64,000 bases of DNA from Plotosus lineatus (lineage: Eukaryota > Chordata > Actinopteri > Siluriformes > Plotosidae). The notes under the pieces are model-generated. The model was given only the letters and a program-made list of their open reading frames with translations, ran no database searches and was not told where the DNA came from. The stretch lies in assembly GCA_024760905.1 (NCBI GenBank), contig CM045731.1, forward strand, positions 51,898,501 through 51,962,500, read 5' to 3'. The position numbers and the translations under genes are program-made. Shown piece by piece: positions 56,948 through 64,000 of this stretch (its first letter is position 1; the number at the start of each line of letters is the position of its first letter).

Positions 56948-59371
56948 GAGAGAAGATTAGCTGCATTTAATGCTAGAACTTATAAGTATGTGCACCCACC
57001 TGCAAAAGCTCTGCTTTGGGAATGACAAGTAGCATGTCATCACTGCCATCATCTCCCTCTACGGCTTGTTCCAGAGTGACCAGCTCCTCCAGCGGCTTTG
57101 GAGCAGAGAAAGTAAAAGCAGTGCTGTGGGTACACACTTCGCCCTTCCTATCAACATATACAAACTGGTACTGCTCGGTACTGGGACCCGGTAGATAACA
57201 AGCTGTGAGAGAATGGAAAGATAACATTACAGATGTATATTTTATGTATAACATCCAGAAAGTAAAGACACAAAGACAAGACCCAGAATATGACTTTCTG
57301 TTTAAAATGTGTTACTTAAAAAAATTATATTTATTTATCCACATTATTGGCAGCCAGCCTGTTTTTTTCCCCACTCACTGAGGTTTGTATTTAAGTGAAC
57401 TGGGCAATCAGACAGGCTAATATCTATTATAACTCAATAACAATTATACCTCTGACGACGGCAAGTTGTGAGTTTCAGAACAATAACTAAATTAAAAACA
57501 AATGAAAACCTTTGCTGCAGTTTATAGATCCCTGGAACCCATTTTGGGAGCCACTAGCGTACATAACTGAGAAATAAATTTAAAGCTTGTTGATTTAAGG
57601 ACCTCCAATGGCCTGCCGAGCTGTCCAGGGTGTACTCTGCCCTCACTTAGTTTGGTGAGATGGGCACCAGCCTCCCCGTGACCCTAATTAGAATTAAGCA
57701 ATTCAGAAAACGACTGATTGATTTAAGGATTTAGTTTTCTATTAATTGTGCATTATTTACAGTTCTATAACTGCTTTTACACAGGCAGCAGGAACAAGTT
57801 ACCCCCAGAACAAATTGCACTCTGACCACGTTTCCTCACGTTTACATGGCTGCCCTCGAATCAGATTCAAGCAGGAAGCTGGAGGGACAGTAAGCAAGCA
57901 AGCACACAACTGGAGAAGAATCGCCTATCTGCCATAAAAGCCTGCAAAACAACCTAATAACCCTGATGATTGTATTCAGACAGCGAGGTATTCCTGGAAC
58001 AGAATGTTCTGGAACAACTTGCACCAAGTTGAACAAGTTTCCTTCTTAATTTTTTAGTTATAGCTTTGAATTCAAGGTGGTAAAACGTAGTTGTTTGTCT
58101 ATAGTCTTACAGGTGGTGCAGTCTAAACTATTCATAATTGTATTGCAATAACAATCAAAATGGGGTTTTTAATGGTTGAACCTTTAAAACTGTTACGAAC
58201 AAAAATTTGTAATACCGAATCACGATACTAACGGAATCGCAATACAAATTGAACAGGGTTGTCCCTGTGGATTCCCATCCCTAATATTATTATTATACCT
58301 ATTATCGTTTATGTCTTAATAGCTACACATACCTTTGCATTTAATCATCTTGACTGTGCTTCCACATTCACATTTCATGCAACTATCAGTTGCCAATGAC
58401 CTCACTGATGACCTCCCCAAGCCGCATGAGTAACTGCAGGAGTGTCTGTTCCCACTGTGACCTCCACTCACTCATCTCTTTGTCCTATTGTTTCCCCATA
58501 TTCATTATTCAAGATAACGTTCCAACATGTCTATTCTCTGTGGTTAGTTCAGACAGTTATTACCACAAATATATACAGACGCTCCCCGACTTATGTTCAT
58601 TCGTTTTACGTATTTTTCAATTTTACGTTTAAAAAAAAAAGGTCAAATTTTGATTTTAGCGTGCTCTCTGTAGTACGAGACGTACCTATGTAGTACGCTA
58701 ACGTAATGGCGCAATGATGTAATGACGCTGCGTCCATCGTTTACAAACGGCAGACTGAACGTGCCCCTCCTTCTTCCCAGTTCACTGCGTGTTACCCTTG
58801 TGTTAAGACGTCATCTCTGTGATCTTTGTGTTTACACTGTTTTGCGGACTTTTGTAACCCTAAGCAAATATGGTTGGTCAGAAGCGTAAGCCTACGAGTG
58901 ATAGCGGTAATCAGAAAAAGCGGCCAGCCACCTCGTTAGAAACGAAGATGGCTATTATCAAGAAAATTGATGCTGGTGAAAAACATGTGGATGTCGACCA
59001 TCGGAATCATTTACAAGCAGAAAGATCGCATCATATAGAATGTTAAAGGTTATATTATTGATACTGCATTTGATATTTGATGAGTAAATTTGGTTAAAAC
59101 GTATCTATCTGAAATTATTTTGTTTGAATTTAATTTATTTGAAATTAATGTTGATATTATTTGATATATTTGATATTATTTTACAATGTTGTTTATAATA
59201 ATTGATTTAGGGGTGTTTTGTGAGATATGGTAATGGTATTTATGGATGTATAGTACAGTACATCACTGGAACATACAGTAACAACTTGCATTTTTTTTTT
59301 CACCTTACGTTCAGCAGTCCGGAACCGAACTAAAACGTAAGTTGGGGAGCGTCTGTAATGCTACATTCACA

Positions 59372-59432
<61 letters not shown>

Positions 59433-60490
59433 TAACTGATAGAGTTTTCTTCTTTGCACTTCACTTGATAAACAACCTGACTAAAAGTTTTAGAAAATTG
59501 GGCACACTCTAATAATAATAATGCCTACACACTGTAATTCTTCAGCCAGTGGCTTGTTCTAACTTATTTACAAGCCACACCATGCAGTATATGCGATTTC
59601 GGATATGCCATCCAGTTCGATGCATGATGATGATGAACAAATCCTGAATCATACACCACGATGCAGATGGCTATACAAGAGTAAAATATCATGCGCATGC
59701 ATCATCTATCTGTGCAGCGGCAATAACATACACTGAAGTTCAGTAAAAATCATTATTATTTCTTTTTTCCCTTGCTTGACAGAGGTTTGCACAGTGATGT
59801 CTGGTTCTGCTGATGACACATGATGGCGGCACAGCTGGAACTGCTGTATTAAAGCTACTGACTCCAGGTAATGGGATATATACTTGGGATACTAAATGTA
59901 AAATAATGGAATATATGCTAGTGTACGGCCTTCCATGATGGCTGCTCTTGTGCATCCTCGCTCATCTTTTCTCCAATCCTTAGTCCTCCTCCGTGCACAA
60001 GTAGTATAATCAAGATGTCTGAAAGAATATTATCATTCTGCCCACAAACTAATTAGATTCTCACCACCATAATAATTCTTTTGAAAATGCTTTTGTTTAA
60101 TAAATTTATCAATTCATATCAGGTTTGAAGATGCCCAAGACGATCATAATCTAAAAAATGGCGAAAATTACCTTGGAAGTGGACACAACAGTTAACATCA
60201 GTCCCTTCCTTGTAGTTGGTTGGAGCCAAAGCCCACACGAATGTATGGTAGTTCCTTAGAGATGACCAGCCAACCTGGGGAGGGATAAAAATCATAAACA
60301 ATAATCCATGAACATGAATATAGACACTGACAGAAAGTAACACCGCCGGACAGTTTACCTTAAACAAGCCGATCCAGTCACTGCTAGCCCAGCTGTGCTT
60401 AGCGCCGATGGTGTAGTGGCATTCCACTCGGCTCTGCGGGAAGTAGCTGCTACCCACGTTCTGAAACTCCACCTTCCACTCTTTCTCCAT
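39927..60490 (-). CDS. calcoco1: Calcium-binding and coiled-coil domain protein 1 (13 exons found)
   Basis: SKICH/coiled-coil adaptor known as a p300/nuclear-receptor coactivator partner and as an ER/Golgi autophagy receptor. Exons on the minus strand, 5' to 3': 60490-60359, 60274-60172, 57202-57000, 54740-54549, 54129-53981, 50487-50418, 48290-48135, 47813-47559, 45522-45397, 45307-45212, 44372-44285, 44097-43844, 40018-39927. All join in phase, giving 638 residues plus two bases; human CALCOCO1 is about 690. SKICH is about residues 5-110, coiled coil about 140-520, then an acidic/proline tail. ELVTLE...LLV.PKA..LQ after SKICH and VVINQPAS in the tail favour CALCOCO1 over TAX1BP1 or CALCOCO2. 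All introns are GT-AG except one GC-AG. The last exon was not identified. Confidence 0.9.
40309..41014. mobile_element. Tigger-like MITE with triplicated 59-bp unit
   Basis: Starts CAGGCATCCCTTGAATATCG and ends GATGCTCAAATCGCG...GACTG, TA on both sides. It contains three tandem 59-bp units at 40654-40830, each with CCAATCAGC and GTGGGCGG. In the calcoco1 intron upstream of the last exon found. Confidence 0.8.
40654..40830 (+). repeat. Three tandem 59-bp units with CCAAT and GC boxes
   Basis: The core GTCTAAGCCAATCAGCTTGC recurs at 59-bp steps (about 40669, 40728, 40787), each followed by GAGTTGAGTGGGCGG. CCAAT plus a GC box is the layout of a proximal promoter; whether it acts as one is unknown. 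Confidence 0.85.
41355..41706 (-). mobile_element. Common SINE-like repeat in calcoco1 intron
   Basis: TCATTCATTCATGTTCCAAA to GAGGTGGACGTGCTAACCAC, complete; the truncated Tc1 element follows about 20 bases on. Confidence 0.8.
41729..42225 (+). mobile_element. Truncated Tc1-like element
   Basis: Begins inside the same Tc1 family as 48689-50249 (CTATCTCAAAAAATGAGCAT) and includes the transposase start at about 41877 ([14 protein letters not shown]). A TGA ends the frame near 42033. Homology stops at about 42225, where LINE-like sequence begins. Confidence 0.85.
42235..42490 (+). repeat. Inverted copy of a LINE 5' end
   Basis: Sequence from about 42255 (GAGATTTTATGTTC, ATGTCCTTTTACATTGAACT, TTCGTTTTAATTTGTTT) is the near reverse complement of 42920-43150. 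The two arms form a large imperfect hairpin with a loop of about 430 bp. Confidence 0.75.
42500..43160 (-). mobile_element. LINE 5' region and endonuclease start
   Basis: Read on the minus strand, it encodes [29 protein letters not shown], then after a frameshift a CETWL-like box, the N-terminus of an apurinic-type endonuclease of a non-LTR retrotransposon. Its first 250 bp are repeated in opposite orientation at 42235-42490. A (CATAG)4 run lies at about 42849-42868. Confidence 0.7.
43237..43788. repeat. Tandem duplication of a Tigger-type end
   Basis: Two diverged copies (about 43237-43500 and 43501-43783). Each runs from TTTTATCAT(A/T)AATAAA through AATGAGTAAGACTGTCTATA and GGAACCGAACCCCCGCAAAT to CCTACTGTAT. 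Intron of calcoco1. Confidence 0.75.
43844..44097 (-). CDS. calcoco1: calcoco1 exon 12 (acidic/proline tail)
   Basis: Acceptor GTGTATAG, donor GAGTCA|GTAAGT; 84 codons after the split Gly. It includes [28 protein letters not shown], a run of four prolines, and [16 protein letters not shown], matching human SEDESPEDMRLPPYGLCE and PLVVISQPAPISPH. Confidence 0.9.
44285..44372 (-). CDS. calcoco1: calcoco1 exon 11 (end of coiled coil)
   Basis: Encodes [20 protein letters not shown] and WSMTALLQS; donor GAGCG|GTGAGT (phase 1). The acceptor AG directly follows a (GT)11 microsatellite rather than a normal pyrimidine tract. Confidence 0.87.
44375..44396 (+). repeat. (AC)11 at a calcoco1 splice acceptor
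   Basis: On the gene strand it is (GT)11 immediately before AG|GATGTG of exon 11. Confidence 0.97.
45212..45307 (-). CDS. calcoco1: calcoco1 exon 10, ends at a GC donor
   Basis: Acceptor GCTTATGCAG; 32 codons [20 protein letters not shown] and [12 protein letters not shown], matching human [20 protein letters not shown]. No GT lies at the expected boundary. The exon stops at AAAAAG|GCAAAG, a consensus GC donor, and this gives an uninterrupted join ([14 protein letters not shown]) matching human EEKQELLEYMRKLE. Confidence 0.88.
45397..45522 (-). CDS. calcoco1: calcoco1 exon 9 (coiled coil)
   Basis: Acceptor GTTTGCAG, donor AACAGG|GTGAGT; 42 codons, [20 protein letters not shown] then [22 protein letters not shown]. 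The REKD end matches human AREKD. Confidence 0.88.
46462..47289 (-). mobile_element. DNA-transposon-like repeat, copy B
   Basis: Minus-strand copy of the 19744 repeat. Its outer ends (ACTGTATCCGACGTAATAAG at the left; ACCGTATTTGATGTGATAAG read inward from the right) form an inverted pair, supporting a DNA transposon. Carries the same frame break between [10 protein letters not shown] and [13 protein letters not shown]. Confidence 0.72.
47559..47813 (-). CDS. calcoco1: calcoco1 exon 8 (coiled coil)
   Basis: Acceptor CTGACACAG, donor ACTGAG|GTGACT; 85 codons. It contains [20 protein letters not shown] and [19 protein letters not shown], matching human CALCOCO1 (R.IAELH.SRL, EE..QW.KER..LL). 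Confidence 0.9.
48135..48290 (-). CDS. calcoco1: calcoco1 exon 7 (coiled coil)
   Basis: Acceptor TTCTGTTAG, donor AAGGAG|GTGTGT; 52 codons. Begins [20 protein letters not shown] and ends [12 protein letters not shown]. The ATG here is internal. Confidence 0.86.
48689..50249 (+). mobile_element. Tc1-like transposon, nearly full length, dead
   Basis: A 1561-bp element with inverted ends (CTAGTCCTTCTCAAAAAATT and its complement at the right) flanked by TA. The sense-strand transposase starts at ATG 49018 (helix-turn-helix [20 protein letters not shown]) and runs to 49969. The catalytic motifs [15 protein letters not shown] and [11 protein letters not shown] (DD34E type) are visible. Stops and frame changes near 49218, 49225 and 49599 break it into three pieces. 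It lies in a calcoco1 intron, antisense to the gene. Confidence 0.92.
49018..49971 (+). pseudogene. Tc1 transposase pseudogene
   Basis: Three overlapping reading-frame pieces (49018-49218, 49225-49599, 49532-49969) together cover a DNA-binding N-terminus and a DDE catalytic domain. Frame breaks separate them and a stop interrupts the catalytic part, so no active enzyme is made. Family assignment rests on the HTH and DDE motifs and the TIRs. Confidence 0.9.
50418..50487 (-). CDS. calcoco1: calcoco1 exon 6 (small, coiled coil)
   Basis: 70 bp between TTGATGTAG and GTTAAG|GTACAT. Phase 2 in and 0 out, exactly bridging exons 5 and 7. It encodes [23 protein letters not shown]. Called mainly from splice sites, phase and Lys/Glu-rich composition. 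Confidence 0.75.
50526..50845 (+). mobile_element. Common SINE-like repeat in calcoco1 intron
   Basis: GGTGGCACGGTGGCACAATG to GCTTAGAAAATGAATGAATG; about 40 bases upstream of calcoco1 exon 6 on the gene's strand. Confidence 0.78.
51331..52321. mobile_element. pogo-like element nested in a SINE, itself carrying a Tc1 piece
   Basis: Inverted ends CAGATTCTGCCCGACTTATG and CGTAAGTCGGGGAGCGTCTG with TA on both sides. The outer sequence (51200-51328 and 52324-52385) is one interrupted SINE. Inside, CAGTGGTATGAAAAAGTATC at 51534 begins a second, Tc1-type fragment reaching about 51868. Confidence 0.88.
51474..51525 (+). repeat. (GT)n(AT)n microsatellite
   Basis: GT units then about 19 TA units, inside the pogo-like element and next to the nested Tc1 end. 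Confidence 0.95.
52672..53889 (+). mobile_element. hAT transposon, internally deleted
   Basis: A 1.2-kb element with ends CATACCTGTCAA and TTGACAGGTATG, with CACTTT on both outer sides. It carries an open frame (53057-53671, 204 codons) whose C-terminus has the hAT dimerisation signature [13 protein letters not shown]. The N-terminal zinc finger and most of the catalytic domain are missing. Antisense in a calcoco1 intron. Confidence 0.85.
53057..53671 (+). CDS. hAT transposase C-terminal fragment, open
   Basis: Continuous 204-residue frame starting [20 protein letters not shown]. It ends in the hAT dimerisation domain ([54 protein letters not shown]). It is about a third of a normal hAT transposase. 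The intact frame suggests a young deletion derivative rather than a host gene, but a domesticated fragment cannot be excluded by eye. Confidence 0.7.
   Translation: MAARKTLREDDTIPPATTTKFFEAVRGFYEAVVKKMTDKFPFEDSILKDLVVLEPKKQCDYTHVVSLNRSLSVYVDEEQLKEEWDDYQFLVMDMTTETDSGDCDKYWANILKQVTPLGHIRFPQMKVLFSSLLCLPHSNADSERAFSHVRKINTEYRKSLGVDTLTNYLQVKLNCEVKCHEVKPSKEMIESAKSATYSYNKDHC
53981..54129 (-). CDS. calcoco1: calcoco1 exon 5 (coiled coil)
   Basis: Acceptor TTTTTAG, donor GAAAG|GTAGG (phase 2). It encodes [14 protein letters not shown] and [20 protein letters not shown], matching the family segment E-LEDDI-T----. A hAT remnant lies just downstream in the intron. Confidence 0.88.
54285..54492 (-). mobile_element. 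Common SINE-like repeat, partial
   Basis: CACTGGACTATCACAGGGCC and ACCCAGGACCTTCTTGCAG; between calcoco1 exons 4 and 5. Confidence 0.7.
54549..54740 (-). CDS. calcoco1: calcoco1 exon 4 (coiled coil)
   Basis: Acceptor TTTCTTCAG, donor CAGGAG|GTAGAA; exactly 64 codons. Begins [20 protein letters not shown] and is almost all Glu, Lys, Arg, Leu and Gln with heptad spacing, the start of the long coiled coil. Confidence 0.88.
55050..55315. mobile_element. hAT foldback MITE with 8-bp duplication
   Basis: 266 bp with CAGGGGTGGGCAATCTTATC and its near complement GATAAGATTGCACACCCCTG. TTCTAGTT occurs on both sides (55042-55049, 55316-55323). The inner part has two GGTTAGGGTTAGGG-like units. In a calcoco1 intron. 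Confidence 0.9.
55413..55985. mobile_element. hAT non-autonomous element, right end lost
   Basis: Starts CAGTGCTTCTCAATTATTTT like the two complete copies and follows them to about 55985 (GAGCACGTTTCGCAGTGCAC), then changes abruptly into a Tc1 transposase fragment. Confidence 0.75.
55950..56380 (-). pseudogene. Tc1 transposase fragment
   Basis: Minus-strand frame with [26 protein letters not shown], the motif leading to the first catalytic residue of Tc1 transposases (FWNNVLWSDET in active members; here Ala replaces Asp). Dead fragment joined to a hAT remnant. Confidence 0.75.
56894..56955 (+). repeat. (GA)n near calcoco1 exon 3
   Basis: AG-rich with two C interruptions; read as (CT)n in the calcoco1 transcript, about 45 nt after the donor. 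Confidence 0.95.
57000..57202 (-). CDS. calcoco1: calcoco1 exon 3 (SKICH end, LIR-like motif)
   Basis: Acceptor TCTCACAG, donor TTGCAG|GTGGGT (phase 0). It encodes [20 protein letters not shown] and ends with [32 protein letters not shown]. The MLLVI stretch (residues 135-139) sits where CALCOCO2 has its non-canonical LC3-interacting LVV motif, so an ATG8-binding role is plausible by position. A (GA)n tract lies about 45 bases beyond the donor. Confidence 0.93.
57596..57725 (+). mobile_element. SINE 3' fragment
   Basis: GAGCTGTCCAGGGTGTACTC, CAGCCTCCCCGTGACCCTAA and an ACTGATTGATT end; only the 3' third remains. Confidence 0.7.
58576..59355 (+). mobile_element. pogo-like element with transposase N-terminus
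   Basis: 780 bp with CAGACGCTCCCCGACTTATG and complementary right end, TA flanks. A 58-codon frame (58870-59046) encodes [20 protein letters not shown] and [20 protein letters not shown], a CENP-B/Tigger-type helix-turn-helix. This classes the family as pogo-like and shows the catalytic part has been deleted. Confidence 0.87.
59374..59430 (+). repeat. (CA)n microsatellite
   Basis: About 28 units, next to the pogo-like element ending at 59355. Confidence 0.97.
60172..60274 (-). CDS. calcoco1: calcoco1 exon 2 (SKICH)
   Basis: Acceptor CCTCCCCAG, donor CAAG|GTAATT (phase 1). It encodes [20 protein letters not shown] then [14 protein letters not shown], continuing the SKICH beta-sandwich. Confidence 0.93.
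60359..60490 (-). CDS. calcoco1: calcoco1 first coding exon (SKICH start)
   Basis: ATG at 60490, just inside an exon that probably begins after CTGCCAG at about 60512; donor TTTAAG|GTAAAC. 44 codons: [44 protein letters not shown]. The CHYT...DWIGLFKV core is the hallmark of SKICH domains. The start is the first Met in frame after the acceptor and fits the family's short N-terminus. Confidence 0.92.
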
Positions 60491-61177
60491 GGTCAGAAAC
60501 TGAAGTGCTTCTGGCAGAACAGGGACAAAATATAAACAGTGAAAAGGCCACAAGTAAAAAAGAAACTGCCCCCCATGTCCAGAAGCTTTTGTTTTCATGG
60601 TTTGCTATCTCAGTTCTCAAGCAAGTAATGACAAGTTCTTCCATTGCAAGGGAAAAAAACACCACAAGACCACAAACCACAATAACAACAGTAACCAGTT
60701 ATTCCACACCACAGTCAGGAATTTATAGGCTAAAGTGAAATAACAGCAATAAGACACGGTAGGTCTTGTGTACAGTGGATTCAAGCAGGCACGTGGAGCA
60801 GAATAAGTAAGGTACATATTTATAGACTGGAAACTCAAACTGATTTCCTTCATAACCTTCGGAGGGTTACATATTTTGCCCAGCTTAAAAGAAACGATCT
60901 AACATTTTAGAGGCTCTCAGTTGAAATAATTATGTATATCTGCAACGAATAAGGTTTCATTCACCTATAATCATTAAAAATAAGATGTTCATATCTACAG
61001 GGAAAGCTGGTCTCCTTTTATGGAGGTCGACATTTTGCACCACCACGTTTCTACAGTAACCCAAAATCATATAGGTTTTGCAAAGGAGACAAATTAAATT
61101 TCAATTGGTTGCAGTCTTGAACCTCACCACTAGATGTCGGTAGATACCACTAAATCTTACACACTGTGCCTTTAAGG

Positions 61178-61919
61178 CAGTGCTTCTCAATTATTTTCTG
61201 TTACGCCCCCCCCCAGCAAGAAGAAAACAATTTGCGCCCCCCCACCACCCACTTTCCGCCGCAACTATAAATTATAACTTTTTTCTATAATATAGTTACA
61301 GGTATATCTCTTCATTATATCGTATCCTTGTTAACATAAATAAAACAAAAAGAAAGAGATATAGTTCAACTTACAAGAATAACTTTAACATTTTTTATTA
61401 GTCTGTAAAAGAAAGTGCATCAATTTGCCTTAAATTTAAAAATAATAATATCCTTGTTACATTTTTGACAAACTTACCACACCATTTGCTGCTGAAAATA
61501 AAATCAATAAATAATTAATTCAAATTGACTTCAGAAACATTAACTCAGGAGCACAATATATCAACACTTTAACCTACAAAACAAGAACAAATAGAACAAT
61601 TTGTGCTGATTTTTTGTCAAAATGAGGAAGCCAAGATTAATGGCTACAATGAGCACGTTTTGCAGCGCACAGCTTCTCAAAGCGAGGTTTGAAGCATGAC
61701 ACTGCAACTCTCAGCTCCTGCTCAATGTTTAGCTGGGACCTGTACTTGCTGCGCACAATGGGCAATGAGGGCGCCACTGCCAACTACTGGAGTGGATGTG
61801 CAATTACACTTTCTTGTAGTACGGCGGAAAAAAGCATGTTCTCCTGGGTCACACGCGCCCCACTCAACATCCCATCGCGCCCCCCCAGGGGGGCGCGCCC
61901 CACTATTTGAGAAGCACTG
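61178..61919. mobile_element. hAT non-autonomous element with 8-bp duplication
   Basis: CAGTGCTTCTCAA at the left and TTGAGAAGCACTG at the right form inverted ends. Both sides are flanked by CTTTAAGG (61170-61177 and 61920-61927), an 8-bp target duplication typical of hAT. No transposase motif seen. Confidence 0.9.
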
Positions 61920-62149
61920 CTTTAAGGCATGCAGTTAAACAAATAATAAATTACTATACCTAACTTTTTTGTTATAGTCTTCGGAGGATGTGAAGAACTT
62001 TATAAAGCAATGCAATGAGGTTTATCAAACAGGAAATGGAAACATTGTAACATGTGTTGTGTACTGATGACACATACCAAAAGAAACCAAAAGAAATTAC
62101 ACAACACAATACTGGGGGGGGGGGGGGGTAAGGATTACATGAAACAGGA

Positions 62150-62400
62150 TATCTATAAGGTCCTGGGCTTGAGTCCCTTCTCAGGCATCTCTTATGCTTG
62201 TGTGGGTTTCCTCTGGGATTACCCACACACTTTTCTACCCAAGTCCAAAGACATCACCGTTAGGCTAATCAGCTATTTCACACTGCCTCTAGGTGTGAAT
62301 GTTTGTTTAAATGGTTGTGTGTTGGTTGGCCCTGGGATGGCCTAGTGAGAGCTTTAGGGTGTACCCTACCTTCGGACGATTTATATATAAATATTCACTG
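62150..62400 (+). mobile_element. Common SINE-like repeat, 5' truncated
   Basis: TTGTGTGGGTTTCCTC, TAGGCTAATCAGCTATTTC and TGGGATGGCC mark the body; the tail is cut by the pogo-like element at 62416. Confidence 0.65.
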
Positions 62401-62415
62401 CTTCTAGAGCTTGTA

Positions 62416-63461
62416 CAGACGCTCCCCAACTTACGTTTTAGTTTGACTGCTGAACATAAGGTGAAAAAAAAAACCTCAAGCTGTTACTGTATGTTCCAGT
62501 GACATATGACGTTCATACTGTATTATACATCCATAAACAGTATCTCATAAAACACCCCTAAATCAATTATTATAAACATAACATTGTAAAATAATATCAA
62601 ATATATCAAAAAAATCAACATTAACTTTAAATAAATCAAATTCAAGCTAAATAATTTCAAATAGATAAATTTTAATCAATTTTACTCATCAAATATCAAA
62701 TACAGTATCAAATATAACCTTTAACATTCTCTATGACGCAATCTTTCTGCTTGTAAATGGTTCCGATGGTTGACGGATGGTCACTTCACATGAAACTGAG
62801 CCGAGTCACTTTATATTAAGCTTAAAACAGCCAATCAACATTTACAATATGTGAGGCTCTCCACCGAAAGTAATTCATTGCTTGTGCTTGAGACAAAGCG
62901 CGGGTTATCCGGACTTCCGGTCTTTCAAGTGAGCAAGGGCGCCGTTGAATACTTGTTTAGTACTCAGCCTGCGCTGATGTGAATCACCAGCAGAGCGGAA
63001 AGTTCTTTTTCTTTTCTGGATTCGGGTTTTCATTCATTTTACAACTCTCTTTGCTTAACTGAGTATGCAATGTAGATTGCGCCGATCCGAGCAGATAGTT
63101 AATTCAGTCTTGGAAAAACAGGAAATTCCGGCATATGCCAGAAAACTTGCACCCATGCTAGTAGGCTTACACTTCTGACCAACCATATTTGCTTAGGGTT
63201 GCAAAACAGTGTAAACACAAATATCACAGAGACGACGTCTTAACACAAGGGTAACACACACTGAACTGGGAAGACGGAGGGGCACGTTCAGTCTGTCATT
63301 TGTAAACAATGGACGCGGCGTCATTACGTCATTACGTCAGCGTACTACTACGTAGGTATGCCTCGTACTACAGAGAGCACGCTAAAATCAAAATTTGACA
63401 ATTTTTTAAATGCAAAATCGAAAAACCGTAAAATGAATGAACATAAGTCGGGGAGCGTCTG
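62416..63461 (-). mobile_element. pogo-like element, longest copy
   Basis: 1046 bp; CAGACGCTCCCCAACTTACG and the inverted right end. On the minus strand the transposase start (MVGQK near 63190) is present but diverges from the 58576 copy after a few codons. It keeps internal sequence missing from the shorter copies. Confidence 0.85.
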
Positions 63462-63624
63462 TAGCTGCTATACAAAACATTTAAAATTTGCTGATATACA
63501 GTATCTTTAAAAGTATTGAGATACAGTATAAAGACCCAGGTACTGCCTGAATGTGGAGATCCAATAGATATCTCCATACCTAGCCTGGAGTAGTGTGGCT
63601 CTTTTAAGAGATGGAACAGCTTGA

Positions 63625-63655
<31 letters not shown>

Positions 63656-64000
63656 AGAGAGAGAGAGAGTTAGCATGGTGTTTGGAGCAGTGAGAGAGGA
63701 CAGAGTACTGAGAATATTCAGTACTGCTAAAGCATTAGTGAGCATCAACATAAAGGAAAATAAATAGAACATAGAGGAAATGTAGAGGAAACGGGGGAGA
63801 GCGTAGGGAATGTAAGGGAGAAAAAGAAAAAGGGGAAATGTAGAAAATAAATAAAGATTTCCTGCACTTCCCACCATCTATGGCACGCAGCAAAACCAGG
63901 AAACATTAACATTAGGTTTCATCTTTCGCTCTCTGATTTTTAACCTTCATTTGTATCACCCTGCTAATTTCTTGTTAGTTTTATGGTCTGGTTAGAAGTT

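Larger units (their letters stand above)
60491..64000. other. Upstream of calcoco1 coding start
   Basis: The coding exon probably extends to about 60512 as 5'UTR. No upstream noncoding exon or promoter could be recognised. The rest is a hAT MITE (61178-61919), a SINE fragment, a pogo-like element and a (GT)n(GA)n tract (63626-63668). Confidence 0.55.

Noticed and set aside
63368..63877. 169-codon minus-strand ORF
   Set aside because: Crosses a microsatellite and the end of a pogo-like element; low-complexity composition.

Overview
The window is vertebrate nuclear DNA, almost certainly from a teleost fish. Genes are split into short GT-AG exons inside repeat-rich DNA. There are long (CA)n/(GT)n microsatellites, tRNA-like SINEs, an RTE-type LINE, Tc1/mariner, pogo/Tigger and hAT DNA transposons. 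The two recognisable genes are a retinoic acid receptor gamma gene and a calcoco1 gene, which in vertebrates lie near the HoxC cluster. I cannot name the species.

Layout. Positions 1-10882 hold no recognisable coding exon, only microsatellites, SINEs and unassigned DNA; this is probably the 5' intron or upstream region of rarg. Positions 10883-16703 (+) carry seven rarg exons, from the DNA-binding domain to the stop codon, all in compatible phase; the isoform-specific A/B exons were not found. The 3'UTR probably runs from 16704 to about 18640 and holds a (CA)30 array and a complementary (TG)35 array. Positions 18641-39926 are intergenic: SINEs, hAT, Tc1 and Tigger-type elements, an RTE LINE fragment (30249-31315), a degenerate CGGAA-rich block (25384-26560) and apparently unique DNA. 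Positions 39927-60490 (-) carry thirteen phase-compatible calcoco1 exons, from the ATG through the SKICH domain and coiled coils to an acidic C-terminal region; the last (zinc-finger) exon was not found. Positions 60491-64000 hold calcoco1 upstream sequence with a hAT MITE and a pogo-like element.

The two genes converge tail to tail. RARG protein is a ligand-dependent nuclear receptor working with RXR on retinoic acid response elements. CALCOCO1 is a coiled-coil nuclear-receptor coactivator adaptor in older literature and an ER/Golgi autophagy receptor in newer literature. No novel enzyme system or operon is present. The most unusual things are structural: a calcoco1 intron with a GC donor and a (GT)11 tract abutting its acceptor, complementary microsatellites in one 3'UTR, SINEs sharing a 3' tail with an RTE LINE in the window, SINE-borne DR2 motifs, three-level nested transposons, and a mobile element with a triplicated CCAAT/GC-box unit.
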